The notes below the pieces were generated by a model. The model worked only from the letters and a program-made list of their open reading frames with translations. It made no database searches and was not told the DNA's origin. The position numbers and the translations under genes are program-made. Below are positions 26,140-35,934 of a stretch of 64,000 nt of DNA, in pieces (the first letter of the stretch is position 1; each line of letters begins with the position of its first letter). This stretch comes from Erythrobacter sp. SD-21 (GTDB taxonomy: Bacteria > Pseudomonadota > Alphaproteobacteria > Sphingomonadales > Sphingomonadaceae), in NCBI RefSeq assembly GCF_000181515.1, contig NZ_ABCG01000006.1, forward strand, positions 124,001-188,000, given 5' to 3'.

Positions 26140-27324
26140 ATGTCCGACGAATTCTACCGTATCAAACGCATGCCTCCCTATGTGATCGCAGAGGTCAACG
26201 CGATGCGGCATGCGGCCCGGCAGGCGGGGCGCGACATCATCGACCTCGGCATGGGCAACCCGGACCAGCCCCCGCCGCAGCACGTGATTGACAAGCTGTG
26301 CGAGGTCGCGGCCAAGCCCGATGCGCACGGCTATTCGCAGTCCAAGGGCATTCCCGGCCTGCGCCGCGCCCAGTCGAATTATTACCAGCGCCGCTTCGGG
26401 GTAGAGCTCGATCCCGAACGCGAAGTCGTCGTGACCATGGGGTCGAAGGAGGGGCTGTCCTCCATGGCCACCGCCATCAGCGCGCCGGGCGACGTCATCC
26501 TCGCGCCGAGCCCGGCCTATCCGATCCACACCTATGGCTTCATGATCGCCGGCGCCACGATCCGCAGCGTGCCCACCACGCCGGACGAGAATTACTGGCG
26601 CGCGCTCGACAACGCCATGGCCTACACCGTGCCGCGCCCCACCGTGCTGGTGGTCAACTATCCGAGCAATCCGACTGCCGAGACGGTCGATCTCGATTTT
26701 TACGAGCGGCTGGTCGCCTGGGCGAAGCGCAACGAGGTGTGGGTCCTGTCCGACCTCGCCTATTCCGAGCTCTATTACGACGGCAAGCCGACGCGTTCGA
26801 TCCTCGAGGTTCCGGGGGCCATCGAAATCGCGGTGGAATTCACCTCCATGTCCAAGACTTTCTCCATGGCCGGCTGGCGGATCGGCTTTTGCGTCGGCAA
26901 CCAGAAGCTGATCGCCGCGCTGACGCGTGTGAAGAGCTATCTCGACTATGGCGCCTTCACTCCCGTCCAGGCCGCCGCCTGCGCCGCGCTCAACGGGCCG
27001 CAGGAAGTGGTCGAGCAGAACCGTGCGCGTTACCAGCACCGCCGCGACGTGATGGTCGAAAGCTTTACCCGCGCCGGCTGGGCCATCCCGAACCCGCCCG
27101 CCAGCATGTTCACCTGGGCCAGGCTCCCGCCGGGTTTCGAGAACATGGGCAGCCTCGAGTTTTCCAAGCGCCTGTTGCAGGAGGCCGAAGTGGCGGTCGC
27201 CGCCGGCGTCGGCTTCGGCGAGGAAGGCGAGGGCTATGTCCGCATCGCCATGGTAGAGAACGAACAGCGCATCCGGCAGGCGGCGCGCAACATCAAGAAA
27301 TTCCTCGCCGATTACGGGCGATGA
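26140..27324 (+). CDS. AlaC-like class I/II aminotransferase
   Basis: 394 residues, PLP fold type I. The PLP lysine is Lys239 in TSMSKTFSMAGWRIGF. IDLGMGNPD near the start, HGYSQSKGIPGLRRA and NYPSNPTA are shared with E. coli AlaC, a glutamate-pyruvate transaminase, to which it reads as closely related; LL-diaminopimelate aminotransferases are the next group. It is divergent from phaC and followed by an enoyl-CoA hydratase after 11 bp. Confidence 0.85.
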   Translation: MSDEFYRIKRMPPYVIAEVNAMRHAARQAGRDIIDLGMGNPDQPPPQHVIDKLCEVAAKPDAHGYSQSKGIPGLRRAQSNYYQRRFGVELDPEREVVVTMGSKEGLSSMATAISAPGDVILAPSPAYPIHTYGFMIAGATIRSVPTTPDENYWRALDNAMAYTVPRPTVLVVNYPSNPTAETVDLDFYERLVAWAKRNEVWVLSDLAYSELYYDGKPTRSILEVPGAIEIAVEFTSMSKTFSMAGWRIGFCVGNQKLIAALTRVKSYLDYGAFTPVQAAACAALNGPQEVVEQNRARYQHRRDVMVESFTRAGWAIPNPPASMFTWARLPPGFENMGSLEFSKRLLQEAEVAVAAGVGFGEEGEGYVRIAMVENEQRIRQAARNIKKFLADYGR

Positions 27325-27335
27325 TCGGAGAGAAT

Positions 27336-28136
27336 ATGAGCACCGAAAACCGCGTCACGATCGATCTTGCCGACAACGGCGTCGCGCAGGTCCGCTTCAA
27401 CCGCTCCGACAAGATGAACGCGCTCGACCCGGCGCAATTCGAAGCGATCATCGAGGCGGGCGAGACCCTGCGCGACATGAAAGGGCTGCGCGCGGTTGTC
27501 TTGGCGGGCGAGGGGCGTGCCTTCTGCGCCGGTCTCGACGTATCGAGCTTCACCGCCGCGCCCGACGGGGAGCGCAAGCCCCTGACCGAGCGCACGCATG
27601 GCAATTCCAACACCTTCCAGGAAGTGGCGATAACCTGGCGCAAGTGCCCGGTCCCCGTCATCGCGGCGGTCCACGGCGTGTGCTTCGGCGGCGGCCTCCA
27701 GATCGCCAGCGGCGCGGACATCCGCGTGGTCCATCCCGCCACCCGCATGGCGATCATGGAAATGAAATGGGGCCTCGTGCCCGACATGGGCGGCTACCAT
27801 CTGTGGCGCGGCAATGTGCGCGACGATGTCCTGCGCGAACTGGTCTACACCAACCGCGAGTTCACCGGCGAAGAGGCGAAGGAATACGGCCTCGCCACCT
27901 TTGTTTCCGACGACCCGCTGGGCAAGGCGAACGACATCGCGGGCGAAATCGCCAACCGCAATCCCGAAGCCATCCGTGGCGCCAAGCGCTTGTCGGAAGC
28001 GATGCTGGAGCAATCGGGCGACGATGTACTGATGGCCGAAAGCGTCGAGCAGGCGGCCGTGATGAGGCGGCCGAACCAGATCGAGGCGGTAATGGCCGGA
28101 ATGCAGAAACGCGCGCCGAAGTTTACGGACGTGTAA
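27336..28136 (+). CDS. Crotonase-family enoyl-CoA hydratase/isomerase
   Basis: 266 residues. The CoA-binding/oxyanion elements LAGEGRAFCAGLDVSSF and AAVHGVCFGGGLQIASGADI are typical of crotonases. At the usual second catalytic position the chain reads MKWGLVPDMGGYHLW, with an acidic residue (Asp) present. The true ATG at 27336 follows GGAGAG; the longer open frame back to 26298 is an overlap with the aminotransferase. It could be a beta-oxidation hydratase; substrate unknown. Confidence 0.85.
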   Translation: MSTENRVTIDLADNGVAQVRFNRSDKMNALDPAQFEAIIEAGETLRDMKGLRAVVLAGEGRAFCAGLDVSSFTAAPDGERKPLTERTHGNSNTFQEVAITWRKCPVPVIAAVHGVCFGGGLQIASGADIRVVHPATRMAIMEMKWGLVPDMGGYHLWRGNVRDDVLRELVYTNREFTGEEAKEYGLATFVSDDPLGKANDIAGEIANRNPEAIRGAKRLSEAMLEQSGDDVLMAESVEQAAVMRRPNQIEAVMAGMQKRAPKFTDV

Positions 28137-28450
28137 GGGGGCTATCTCCGCTGATGAGCCGATTGCGGACGTTTCGCTCTTTCTCTACCGTGCCTTCGTG
28201 GCATTTTCTGATCAGGCGGGCCCATCAGCGACGGGTATCTTAGTTTGCCTATTCTGGTTGGCTTCTACGGTGATGCTCTTTGTTTGGTTTTTCGAAAGCT
28301 TCGCCGCCCAATGCATCTGAGGCGGCTGCTCCTTGGAGTTGCGGTCCTTGGCTGCACTCTTCGCGGCCTTCGCGATTAGTGGCGGTCTGGCTTGGGGCCT
28401 TCTCTCGATATTGAGGCGCTGGAAAGGCGGACAGTAGTGGGTATCTGCTA

Positions 28451-28530
28451 ACCACCCCTTTCGTGACAGTTTCACTGAACGAGCGATGTGCCGGAGCAGA
28501 CGGACAGCCAACGACCCGATAGCGGACATC
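28451..28530 (+). repeat. Dispersed ~80-bp intergenic repeat, copy A
   Basis: Starts with CCACCCCTTTCGTGAC and ends with CAACGACCCGATAGCGGACATC in two parts. Same family as the copies near 52.36, 52.45, 56.78, 58.45 and 61.68 kb. The conserved end faces the stop of the minus-strand sulfotransferase gene 60 bases away. The rest of the 453-bp gap (28137-28589) holds no gene I can support. Confidence 0.75.
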
Positions 28531-28589
28531 CAGCGCGGAAGGCATCAGCGTCAAAAAAGTGTGTCGAAACCGTTCGGACTGATCACCTG

Positions 28590-30554
28590 CTATCCGGACA
28601 GGCTCAAAGCTGCCTTGAGAGGGTCTAGCCAAGGCTCGAACGGCTTCCATGCGTCCTGCCCGCTGCGGTTGATCGGCCGTCGAACCTGTTCGCTGCTGGC
28701 GGTTCGTACTGCGCGGTCGGACTTGTGGAAGTCGAGGCAGGCTTCCTCGAAGGGCAGGCCGCAATATTCGAGCATGCGGCGGGTCTGGCCTTCGAGATCG
28801 TCGAGCACGTCCTCGTGATCCACACGCAGGACCTTGCCCGGCAGCACGCGGTCCCAATGATCCATCAGCGCAACGTAGTCGGAATAGTAGCGGCCCACTT
28901 CCTCCAGCCCGTAAGTGAACTCCTGCCCTTCGGCGAAAAGTTGTTTGAAGCCGGAGAAACAGCAGTCCATCGGCGCGCGGCGGGCATCGATGATCTTTGC
29001 ATTGGGCAGGATCAGGTGGATGAGGCCGATGTGCCGGAAATTGTTCGGCATCTTGTCGATGAAGAAGGGCGCACCCCGGCGGTGGACGCGGGTGTCCTCG
29101 ATGAACTTCTCGCCGAACTGCGACAGCTGTTCGCGGGTGAGGTCGTGGAGAATCAGCGGATAGCGCGACTGGCCGGCCTTCCGGCCTCGCAGCCGGTGCG
29201 CCAGCGCAAGGATATTGGGCAGTTCCAGCGTCCCGTCGACCTGGCTGTGGCTGGCAAGGATCTGTTCGAGCAGGGTCGAGCCTGCGCGTGGGAGGCCGAG
29301 GATGAAGATCGGGTCGGGCGCGGAATGGCCCGAACCTGCGTGCGTATCGAACAGGTCCGGCGTGCAGAATTCGGCCTGTTTCGCCAGTTCCTCGCTCATG
29401 GCATCGGCGCTGTAGCGGGTCTGCGCGCGCTTGAGTGCATTGCCTTCTTCGAAATGCCCGAATGACGCTTCATATTCGCCGCGATCCTCGAATGCCTTGC
29501 CGAGCGCAAAGGAGAGGTGGACGCGGTCCATGAAGGCGAGGCCGGGGCGGGCGACCTGTTCGCGCATCGCGGCGATTTCGCTGTCGGTGAAGCTGTAGGT
29601 CTTGAGATTGGCGAGCGCGTAATAGGCGTCGCCGTGGTCGGACTTGGCGGCGAAGGCGGCGCGATAACTCTCGACCGCACCCTCCTGCCTGCCGGTTGTC
29701 TTCAAGGCATGGCCGCGGCTGGTCAGCGTGGCAGGATCGTTGGGCAGCCTGGCAAGCACGGCATCGAAAAGTTCGAACGCCTTGTCATAGTCGCCCGTCT
29801 GCATGCTCTCGATTGCTAGGTGCGACTGGAACAGCGGATTTTCGGGGTCCTGCCGGTAAAGCGCCTCGGCTTCCTCGCGCGCCCTTTCGAACTTCTGGCG
29901 GCGGCGCAGCGCGTCGATATAGTCGAGCCGGACCTGGATGTTGTGCGGCTCGAAAGCGGCAGCGCTGTCGAGCAGGAACTCCGCATCTTCGAGTACGCCC
30001 AGCTGCATGCCGATCTTGGCGAGCAAGCGCATGCCCTCGACGTTCTTCGGATGGCTACGCAGGTAATGGCGGCAGATTTCCTCGGCACGAAGCAGGCGGC
30101 CTTCGTGGAAATGGTGCGTGACCGCGACGAGCTCTTTAGGCAGGCCAGCGATCCGGTCGGCCTGCGCAATGGCATTCTGTGCCTCGGCTACGCGCCCGGT
30201 CTCCGTAAGAAGCGGGGCCATGGCGCGCCAGCTTGCTTCCAGTGCGGGATTGAAGCGGGTGGCGTTGGCATAGGCGGAGATTGCTTCGGCCGACTGGCCG
30301 CGCGCCTTCGCAAGATGCCCGGCTTCCTGCCAAGCGCGGCCATATTCCGGCATGACCCCGTGAAGCGAGGCAAGATAGCGTTCGGCATCGTCGTACTGCT
30401 TCAGATATCGCGCAGCGACCGCGGCCATGTACAGCGCTTCGCCGTCCTTGCCGTCTTCGGTCAGCAGGTCGCCGGCAAGCTCGCGTCCGCGCGCGAAGTC
30501 GCCAGCCTGCAGGGCCTTTTGCGCTGCCGAGAGAGTGTCTTCGCGGGTGGTCAT
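28590..30554 (-). CDS. TPR-repeat sulfotransferase family protein
   Basis: 654 residues. The N-terminal 370 residues are a run of TPR-like helical pairs (for example GRAWQEAGHLAKARGQSAEA, DHGDAYYALANLKTY). The C-terminal part is a sulfotransferase: the 5'-phosphosulfate loop is IFILGLPRAGSTLLEQIL, and VLRVDHEDVL with LEYCGLPFEEACLDFHKS are family elements. It would use PAPS to sulfate a peptide or glycan; no signal peptide. It lies directly downstream of a TonB receptor on the same strand, a pairing that recurs in sphingomonads as far as I recall. Confidence 0.85.
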   Translation of the reverse strand: MTTREDTLSAAQKALQAGDFARGRELAGDLLTEDGKDGEALYMAAVAARYLKQYDDAERYLASLHGVMPEYGRAWQEAGHLAKARGQSAEAISAYANATRFNPALEASWRAMAPLLTETGRVAEAQNAIAQADRIAGLPKELVAVTHHFHEGRLLRAEEICRHYLRSHPKNVEGMRLLAKIGMQLGVLEDAEFLLDSAAAFEPHNIQVRLDYIDALRRRQKFERAREEAEALYRQDPENPLFQSHLAIESMQTGDYDKAFELFDAVLARLPNDPATLTSRGHALKTTGRQEGAVESYRAAFAAKSDHGDAYYALANLKTYSFTDSEIAAMREQVARPGLAFMDRVHLSFALGKAFEDRGEYEASFGHFEEGNALKRAQTRYSADAMSEELAKQAEFCTPDLFDTHAGSGHSAPDPIFILGLPRAGSTLLEQILASHSQVDGTLELPNILALAHRLRGRKAGQSRYPLILHDLTREQLSQFGEKFIEDTRVHRRGAPFFIDKMPNNFRHIGLIHLILPNAKIIDARRAPMDCCFSGFKQLFAEGQEFTYGLEEVGRYYSDYVALMDHWDRVLPGKVLRVDHEDVLDDLEGQTRRMLEYCGLPFEEACLDFHKSDRAVRTASSEQVRRPINRSGQDAWKPFEPWLDPLKAALSLSG

Positions 30555-30638
30555 GATTGCCGCCTAACAAACGGAAGCGGCGGAAGCGATGGCCTTTGCC
30601 CGCTCCCGCCGCCTCATTTCCCTTGAAGGGTGCCGGAC

Positions 30639-33293
30639 CTAGTATTCGAAGCCGACGCGAAGGCCCACCGTCAGCGGACGGTTGGTCGCGATACGCGGAC
30701 GGTCATTGACGTAGTTGCCCGAGATCTGTGCGCGTTCGTCGAACAGGTTCTCGCCGAACAGTTCGACACTCCACTGTTCGCCCTTAACGCCTGCCGAAAG
30801 GTCGACCACGGTGTAGCTGTCGAGTTCGAGTTTGTTGATCTCGATCACGTCGGTGAACTTCGATGCCGAATGGGTGACCTGGGGCTGGATGAAAGCTTCC
30901 CAGTCATTCGTCAGCGACCATTCGTACCGTGCGCGCAAATTGCCCTGGAACGAAGGTGCGAAGGCAAGTTCGTTACCCACGATCACGTCGCTCGTCGGGA
31001 TGAGCACTTCGGTGATCTCGGTGTCGAGTATCGAGACGGCACCCGAGAGCGTCAGGCCTGGCATCGAATACGGCGCCACGGTGAAGTCTGCTTCCACACC
31101 ACGGATTTCCGCATTCGCAGCATTTGCCGAGAAGAAGAGGTTCGTGATCGACGGGTCGAAGATCGTCGTCTGGAGGCGGCTGATGTCGACGTAGAACGCG
31201 CTGCCGTTGAAGCGCATTTGGCCGTCGAGCAGCTCGGTCTTCCAGCCGAATTCGTAGTTCTTCACTTCGTCGGTATCGAGTTCGAAGGGAACTACGAAGC
31301 CGGCGCCGTTGGTCGCGCCGCCCGGACGGTTGAGCAGTCCGGGACGGAAGCCTTCCGAATAGGTCGCGTAGAACAGCAGGTCCGGCGTCGGAGTGACGGT
31401 GAGCGTACCCTTGTAGATCACACCTTCGGCCTTCGCTTCGTCCGGTGCGCGAACGGCGTTGAATACCGCGCGAGCCTGCGAAACGCTGAGACCGGCTGCG
31501 CGAATGTCGGCAAAGGTGTCGTCGATCGTGAAGGTCTGGCGCAGGGCCGAGTTGCACGAACCGATGAAGGTGAACGAACCGTCGCCGTCATACAGGTCGT
31601 TGAGGTCGGTGCCGAACGCGTTCGCGTCCTGCGCAGCGCCGCTGTTGCAGAAGCTGCCGTTGGCGCTGCCTTCGAAGTCGACCCGGATGTTGTAGTAACG
31701 GATGCCGCCGGTGATGGTCAGAAGGTCCGGGATGATTTCGATGCTGGTTTCACCGAAGATGCCGAACTGCTTGTCGGTCCGGCGGATGTCGTTCCGGAAG
31801 ATCGTTTCTGCCGGGAACGGGCCGTCGAGCGAGGTATAGCCCGCCTGCGGGAAGTTCGGTGCGAAAGCGCCGAACGGCTGCGCGATGACGTTGCCAGGAT
31901 AGGCGAAGTCGTTGCGTTCCTTCAGCTCGAGATCGGAGAAGAACACGCCGCCCGTGGTCCGGATCCAGTTGTCGTCCGGCGTGCTGAAACGGAATTCGTT
32001 GGTGAAGACTTCCGTTTCGCTGAACGAGGTGACGTAGAGGTTGGGTGCCTGACAGGTGCCACTGGGGGCCGCTGCGCCGGGGTATGTCACCGAGCCGTCA
32101 CAGATGTAGTACGGCAGGTACTGACCGACAAACAGGTAGTCCGTATAATCGACGCGCTGGTCGGTCGTACGGTCGGTGAACGCGCCGGTGTAGACCAAGT
32201 CGAGCATGCCGAGGCGGCCCTCGACGGTCCAGGCGGTGTTCGAGAATTCGTCTTCCAGCGTGTCTTCTTCGAAGCGCTGGATTTCCAGATCGTCGAGGCC
32301 GTCGAGTTCGGGATCGGCGAAGAAGACGCCGTCGCTTTCGACTTCCTGGCGGCTGTGGGCCACCGTCACGGTCCAGTCGGGGGTGACTTCCCACAGCGCG
32401 GTGGCGCGGAAACCGGCATAGCTGGTGTCGTTGAAATCTTCTTCGACCAGCGCGGCATTGTCGGCTTCGAGGAAGGTCACGTTCGACAGGTCGGCGCCGG
32501 CCTGGAAGCCGCCGCGCAGTGCGTTCACCGGAACGCCGTTCGAACGGACCGTACCAGCCGGACGGAAGCGGGCGCTTTCGCTCAGGTCGCGCGTACCGAA
32601 GATATTGTCGATGTAGCCGCCCTGCTGGTCGTAATAGGCAGTGCCGCGCAGTGCGATCGTGTTGGTCACCGGCAGGTTGACCATGACCTCGCCCTTGTAG
32701 CTCATCTCGCCACCCTTGGTGAAGGAGAGGCCGGCATCGGCGCTCATGTCGAAGCCGGACAGGTCGGGCTTGGCGGTGATAAGGCGGACGACGCCTGCCT
32801 GCGAGCTTGCACCGAAGAGCGTGCCCTGCGGGCCCGAGAGAACTTCGATACGCTCCATGTCGGCGGCATAGACGTCGAGGTTACGACCCGGCTGTGCGAG
32901 CGGCTGTTCGTCGAGATAGAGCGCCACGTTGGGGGCGAGACCGGCAACACCTGCAGTCGTCAGGTTCGGCGTGGTCGAGGCGAGGCCGCGAATGTAGATC
33001 GTGCTCTGACCCGGGCCGCTGCCACCTGCGGTGACTGTGGGCAACTGGTCGAGATAATCCTCGAAGGTGTCGACTGCGAGTTCATCGAGTTCCTCGGCGC
33101 CGATGGCGGCGACGGAAACGGGCACGTCCTGCAGGTCTTCGCTGCGCTTCTGCGCGGTGACGACGATGGTCTGGACGCCGCCTGCGCGCGGCTGTGCTTC
33201 AGGTTGTGCTTCCGTGGTTTCCTGCGCGAGCGCAGGCGATGCGACTGCGATGGCGAGCGCGCTTACGGACGCGCCGCTTGCTAGTTTCTTCAT
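30639..33293 (-). CDS. TonB-dependent outer-membrane receptor
   Basis: 884 residues from MKKLASGASV (33293), with a signal peptide ending in SPALAQ. TonB box QTIVVTAQK near residue 40, plug domain with VPVSVAAIGAEELDEL, IYIRGLAST and ERIEVLSGPQGTLFGASSQAG, then a long beta-barrel ending in VGLRVGFEY with the terminal aromatic. The ligand is unknown. It is upstream of the TPR-sulfotransferase by about 85 bp and probably co-transcribed. The frame stays open 213 bases upstream, but the signal peptide fixes the start. Confidence 0.92.
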   Translation of the reverse strand: MKKLASGASVSALAIAVASPALAQETTEAQPEAQPRAGGVQTIVVTAQKRSEDLQDVPVSVAAIGAEELDELAVDTFEDYLDQLPTVTAGGSGPGQSTIYIRGLASTTPNLTTAGVAGLAPNVALYLDEQPLAQPGRNLDVYAADMERIEVLSGPQGTLFGASSQAGVVRLITAKPDLSGFDMSADAGLSFTKGGEMSYKGEVMVNLPVTNTIALRGTAYYDQQGGYIDNIFGTRDLSESARFRPAGTVRSNGVPVNALRGGFQAGADLSNVTFLEADNAALVEEDFNDTSYAGFRATALWEVTPDWTVTVAHSRQEVESDGVFFADPELDGLDDLEIQRFEEDTLEDEFSNTAWTVEGRLGMLDLVYTGAFTDRTTDQRVDYTDYLFVGQYLPYYICDGSVTYPGAAAPSGTCQAPNLYVTSFSETEVFTNEFRFSTPDDNWIRTTGGVFFSDLELKERNDFAYPGNVIAQPFGAFAPNFPQAGYTSLDGPFPAETIFRNDIRRTDKQFGIFGETSIEIIPDLLTITGGIRYYNIRVDFEGSANGSFCNSGAAQDANAFGTDLNDLYDGDGSFTFIGSCNSALRQTFTIDDTFADIRAAGLSVSQARAVFNAVRAPDEAKAEGVIYKGTLTVTPTPDLLFYATYSEGFRPGLLNRPGGATNGAGFVVPFELDTDEVKNYEFGWKTELLDGQMRFNGSAFYVDISRLQTTIFDPSITNLFFSANAANAEIRGVEADFTVAPYSMPGLTLSGAVSILDTEITEVLIPTSDVIVGNELAFAPSFQGNLRARYEWSLTNDWEAFIQPQVTHSASKFTDVIEINKLELDSYTVVDLSAGVKGEQWSVELFGENLFDERAQISGNYVNDRPRIATNRPLTVGLRVGFEY

Positions 33294-33668
33294 GACTGGA
33301 AATTTCCCCCGTTGTGGATCGAACTTTTCTCGGCTGCAGACCCGGCAAGCGGAAAAAGCCAATATTCGCGAGCGAGACCCATTCATTATCTGGCTCGACT
33401 TAATCAATAAGGGAGGGATTGTGGACTCACCACCGGAGTCCTTGGGTTTTTTCCAATGAATTATGGCATGTTGCAATAAGACAACAGGAATCAATGGTGT
33501 ATTCATTATTTCAAGTATGCGGCAGATATTTCAAATATCAAATCTTGATGGCATGATAAGGTACTTTTTATACGAATACCGAGAAGAGAATTAAACGAAG
33601 TAATTTCAAGTACAAGTTTATTTGTACATCATTGCATCGAGTCTATTGGTTAACCTCTCTTGGGCACT
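33294..33668. other. AT-rich intergenic region upstream of the TonB receptor
   Basis: 375 bp without a gene. From about 33440 to 33660 the DNA is markedly AT-richer than its surroundings, with TTTCAAGTA/TTTCAAATA-like repeats. It presumably holds the receptor promoter; no specific operator could be named. Confidence 0.5.
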
Positions 33669-35351
33669 CTACTTTGCCGAGGCGACCTCCGCACACCCCG
33701 CCGCAGTTGTCGGCACGCCGTGTTTCTTGCGCCTGAGATCATAGATGACCGCCTTGACGATTGAGATCGCCATCAAGGCCACGACCAGAGAGAACGGCAA
33801 AGCACCGATTATCATGGTGATCCGGATCGCATCGATCCCGCCCAGGATCAGCATGGAACCGACGACAAATGCCAGCGCGGCTCCCCAGAACACGATGTGG
33901 CGGCGACGCTGGCCGCTCGTCTCGCCCGCGCCGTTGATCGTATTGACGATCAGGATCGCGCTGTCGGCAGAAGTGACCAAATAGGTCATAAGCAGGATCA
34001 CCACGAGGCCGGACACGACTGCCGCCACGTCAGGCGAAAGCAGCACGGCAAGGGTGGCAAAGAGTTGATCCGAAATGCCTGCTTCGACGATCTTGCCGCC
34101 AGCGATCCCGCTCAATTCGAGGTCAATCGCCGTCCCACCCACGATCGTCATCCAGACGAAGCACATGAGCGAGGGCACTAGGATCACTCCGAAAACATAT
34201 TCACGGACGGTCCGGCCGCGCGAAATGCGTGCGATGAACATCCCGACGAAGGGGGCGAAGGCGATCCACCAGGCCCAGTAAAACACCGACCAGTCGAGCT
34301 GCCATTGAACCAGTTCGGGACCGTTTGGTCCGGCCTCGTCGAACAAGGTGAGAGAATTCGGCACGATCGTGCGTAGGTAGTCCCACAGCCCGCTTCCCAG
34401 GAGCTCGACCCCGAGCAGGCCCGAGCCGACGATCATGAAGAGTGCCAGCAAAGCGAAGGACAGACCCATATTGAGGTTGGATAGCCATTTAATCCCGCGA
34501 CCCACTCCCGACAATGCGCTGAGTGTGGATGCGCCTACGAGGACGAAGAGCGAGACAATAACCGCCGCAGCGGATGACGATCCGTCTGCATCCAGCAACC
34601 AGTCGCCCATTCCCAGCCGCGCAAGCCCGGCCACGAATTGCTCGACACCGAAACCCATCGTAACTGCGACACCGAGTATGGTCGCCACGACCGCGACAAC
34701 ATCGATGATATGACCCCAGATCCCCGACATTCTAAGGCCGAACAATGGTGCAAGTCCTGATCGGATTGTCAGTGGGAGGCCACGACGATAGGCGACATAT
34801 CCGATCGCCAGGCCGACAAGCGCATAGGTCGCCCATGCCGCAAAACCCCAGTGCAGGAATGTGTAAGTATAAGCCGGCCTGACGGCTTCGGCGCTGAGGG
34901 GTTGGATCGTCCCGCGAATGATATCTGGGTTGTTTGCGAAATGAGCCAGTGGTTCGCCAGTGGAATAGGTGAGCATCCCGATACCGATGCCGGCTCCGAA
35001 AAGCATGGCAAACCAGCTGAAGCGTCCAAACTCGGGTTCTTCGCCAGCGGCCCCGATCCGCAGACGGCCCGCCGATGGCCACAAGGCGAGCAGGAAGCAC
35101 ACCGTCACCAGCGCAGCGACCAGATAGACATACCAACCGGCAAAACTCGAGATGATCGTCGAATTTGCCGCGGTGAGCGTTTCGTTTGCGCTGACCGGGA
35201 AGAAGATCGCCCACATTATCAGCAGAGAGACGATGATCTTGGACGGGATCGTCACCGCCCGGCTGAATCCGTCGTAGAAACCGCGGTCGTGTGTGTTGAT
35301 CGGAAGCTCCACCAGAGGCGGGGCAATGGGCGCATCACTTTCGGAAGACAT
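33669..35351 (-). CDS. BCCT-family betaine/carnitine/choline transporter
   Basis: 560 residues with about 12 membrane helices. The BCCT pattern is clear: FAMLFGAGIGIGMLTYSTGEP and LHWGFAAWATYALVGLAIGY in the first half; the signature region around WSVFYWAWWIAFAPFVGMFI, followed by ARISRGRTVREYVFG. It is an inner-membrane, ion-coupled (usually Na+) uptake system for trimethylammonium compounds, often for osmoprotection. The N-terminal cytoplasmic tail is short, so strong osmosensing like BetP is not obvious. Confidence 0.93.
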   Translation of the reverse strand: MSSESDAPIAPPLVELPINTHDRGFYDGFSRAVTIPSKIIVSLLIMWAIFFPVSANETLTAANSTIISSFAGWYVYLVAALVTVCFLLALWPSAGRLRIGAAGEEPEFGRFSWFAMLFGAGIGIGMLTYSTGEPLAHFANNPDIIRGTIQPLSAEAVRPAYTYTFLHWGFAAWATYALVGLAIGYVAYRRGLPLTIRSGLAPLFGLRMSGIWGHIIDVVAVVATILGVAVTMGFGVEQFVAGLARLGMGDWLLDADGSSSAAAVIVSLFVLVGASTLSALSGVGRGIKWLSNLNMGLSFALLALFMIVGSGLLGVELLGSGLWDYLRTIVPNSLTLFDEAGPNGPELVQWQLDWSVFYWAWWIAFAPFVGMFIARISRGRTVREYVFGVILVPSLMCFVWMTIVGGTAIDLELSGIAGGKIVEAGISDQLFATLAVLLSPDVAAVVSGLVVILLMTYLVTSADSAILIVNTINGAGETSGQRRRHIVFWGAALAFVVGSMLILGGIDAIRITMIIGALPFSLVVALMAISIVKAVIYDLRRKKHGVPTTAAGCAEVASAK

Positions 35352-35650
35352 GCCTCCCAGTCATAGGGAACCCGCTGCAGGATGCAAATCCGGGCAACGC
35401 AATTCGGTTCAGTGACGAAAGAATTGTGCGGCTTGTACCGATTGTTGCCACTGGACTCCAAGCGACAGTAGGGGAGCGGCTGCTTTCCACCCCATAAACA
35501 GACGTTCGACAAAGGGGCGACCCGCTTAGGAGCGGACTAGCAGCTTTGCCACGGTTTGGCTGAAACCCGGCATTCCGCTTGCGACCGGATTGCGGACATG
35601 GACGTGAGACGCCATGCTCTGCATTACTTGCTTCTCCGGAAAAGGTGCTG

Positions 35651-35779
35651 ATGACCGATATCGTCTTTGCGATACCTATCTTAGCTGTGGCCGTTTTTTG
35701 GTTAATTGCGTTCCGCAGGTATCGAGCAGGCAAAGGAGGTGCCTTCATCACGTCGATGTTTTGGTGGTGGAAGCAGTAA
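35651..35779 (+). CDS. Possible 42-residue membrane protein
   Basis: Open frame of 42 residues with one strong membrane helix (DIVFAIPILAVAVFWLIAF), then a basic stretch (RRYRAGKGG) and a terminal WWWK. GGAAAAGG lies about eight bases upstream of the ATG, a good ribosome site. It stands alone in a 583-bp gap between the BCCT gene and the HTH gene. No homology recognised; the remainder of the gap shows nothing else. Confidence 0.35.
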   Translation: MTDIVFAIPILAVAVFWLIAFRRYRAGKGGAFITSMFWWWKQ

Positions 35780-35934
35780 TTACGTTCCCGTCAGTCGGCG
35801 CGTCGGCTTTGGGAGCAAAGCAGTGACCGCTTCCCACCCGAAAGCCCACAGATCACAAGTCTCTTCGCCGTCTGATTCCGCCTCGCTGCCTCGCCCTCTT
35901 TCCTACAGCCGCGCAATTTGCCTTAACCTCGCGG

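Noticed and set aside
26298..27335. Long upstream extension of the enoyl-CoA hydratase frame
   Set aside because: It overlaps the aminotransferase gene in another frame, and the translation has the Arg/Pro-rich character of shadow reading; the real start is 27336.
28155..28175. Seventh copy of the dispersed repeat (CCGATTGCGGAC)
   Set aside because: Only about 12 bases match, and the orientation is opposite to that expected relative to the preceding gene.
30630..33284. 884-residue plus-strand frame opposite the TonB receptor
   Set aside because: Antisense shadow of the receptor, which has a signal peptide, TonB box and plug motifs.
35580..35605. Another fragment of the dispersed repeat (CCGGATTGCGGACATG)
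   Set aside because: The match is limited to the end of the unit; the flanking part does not align.
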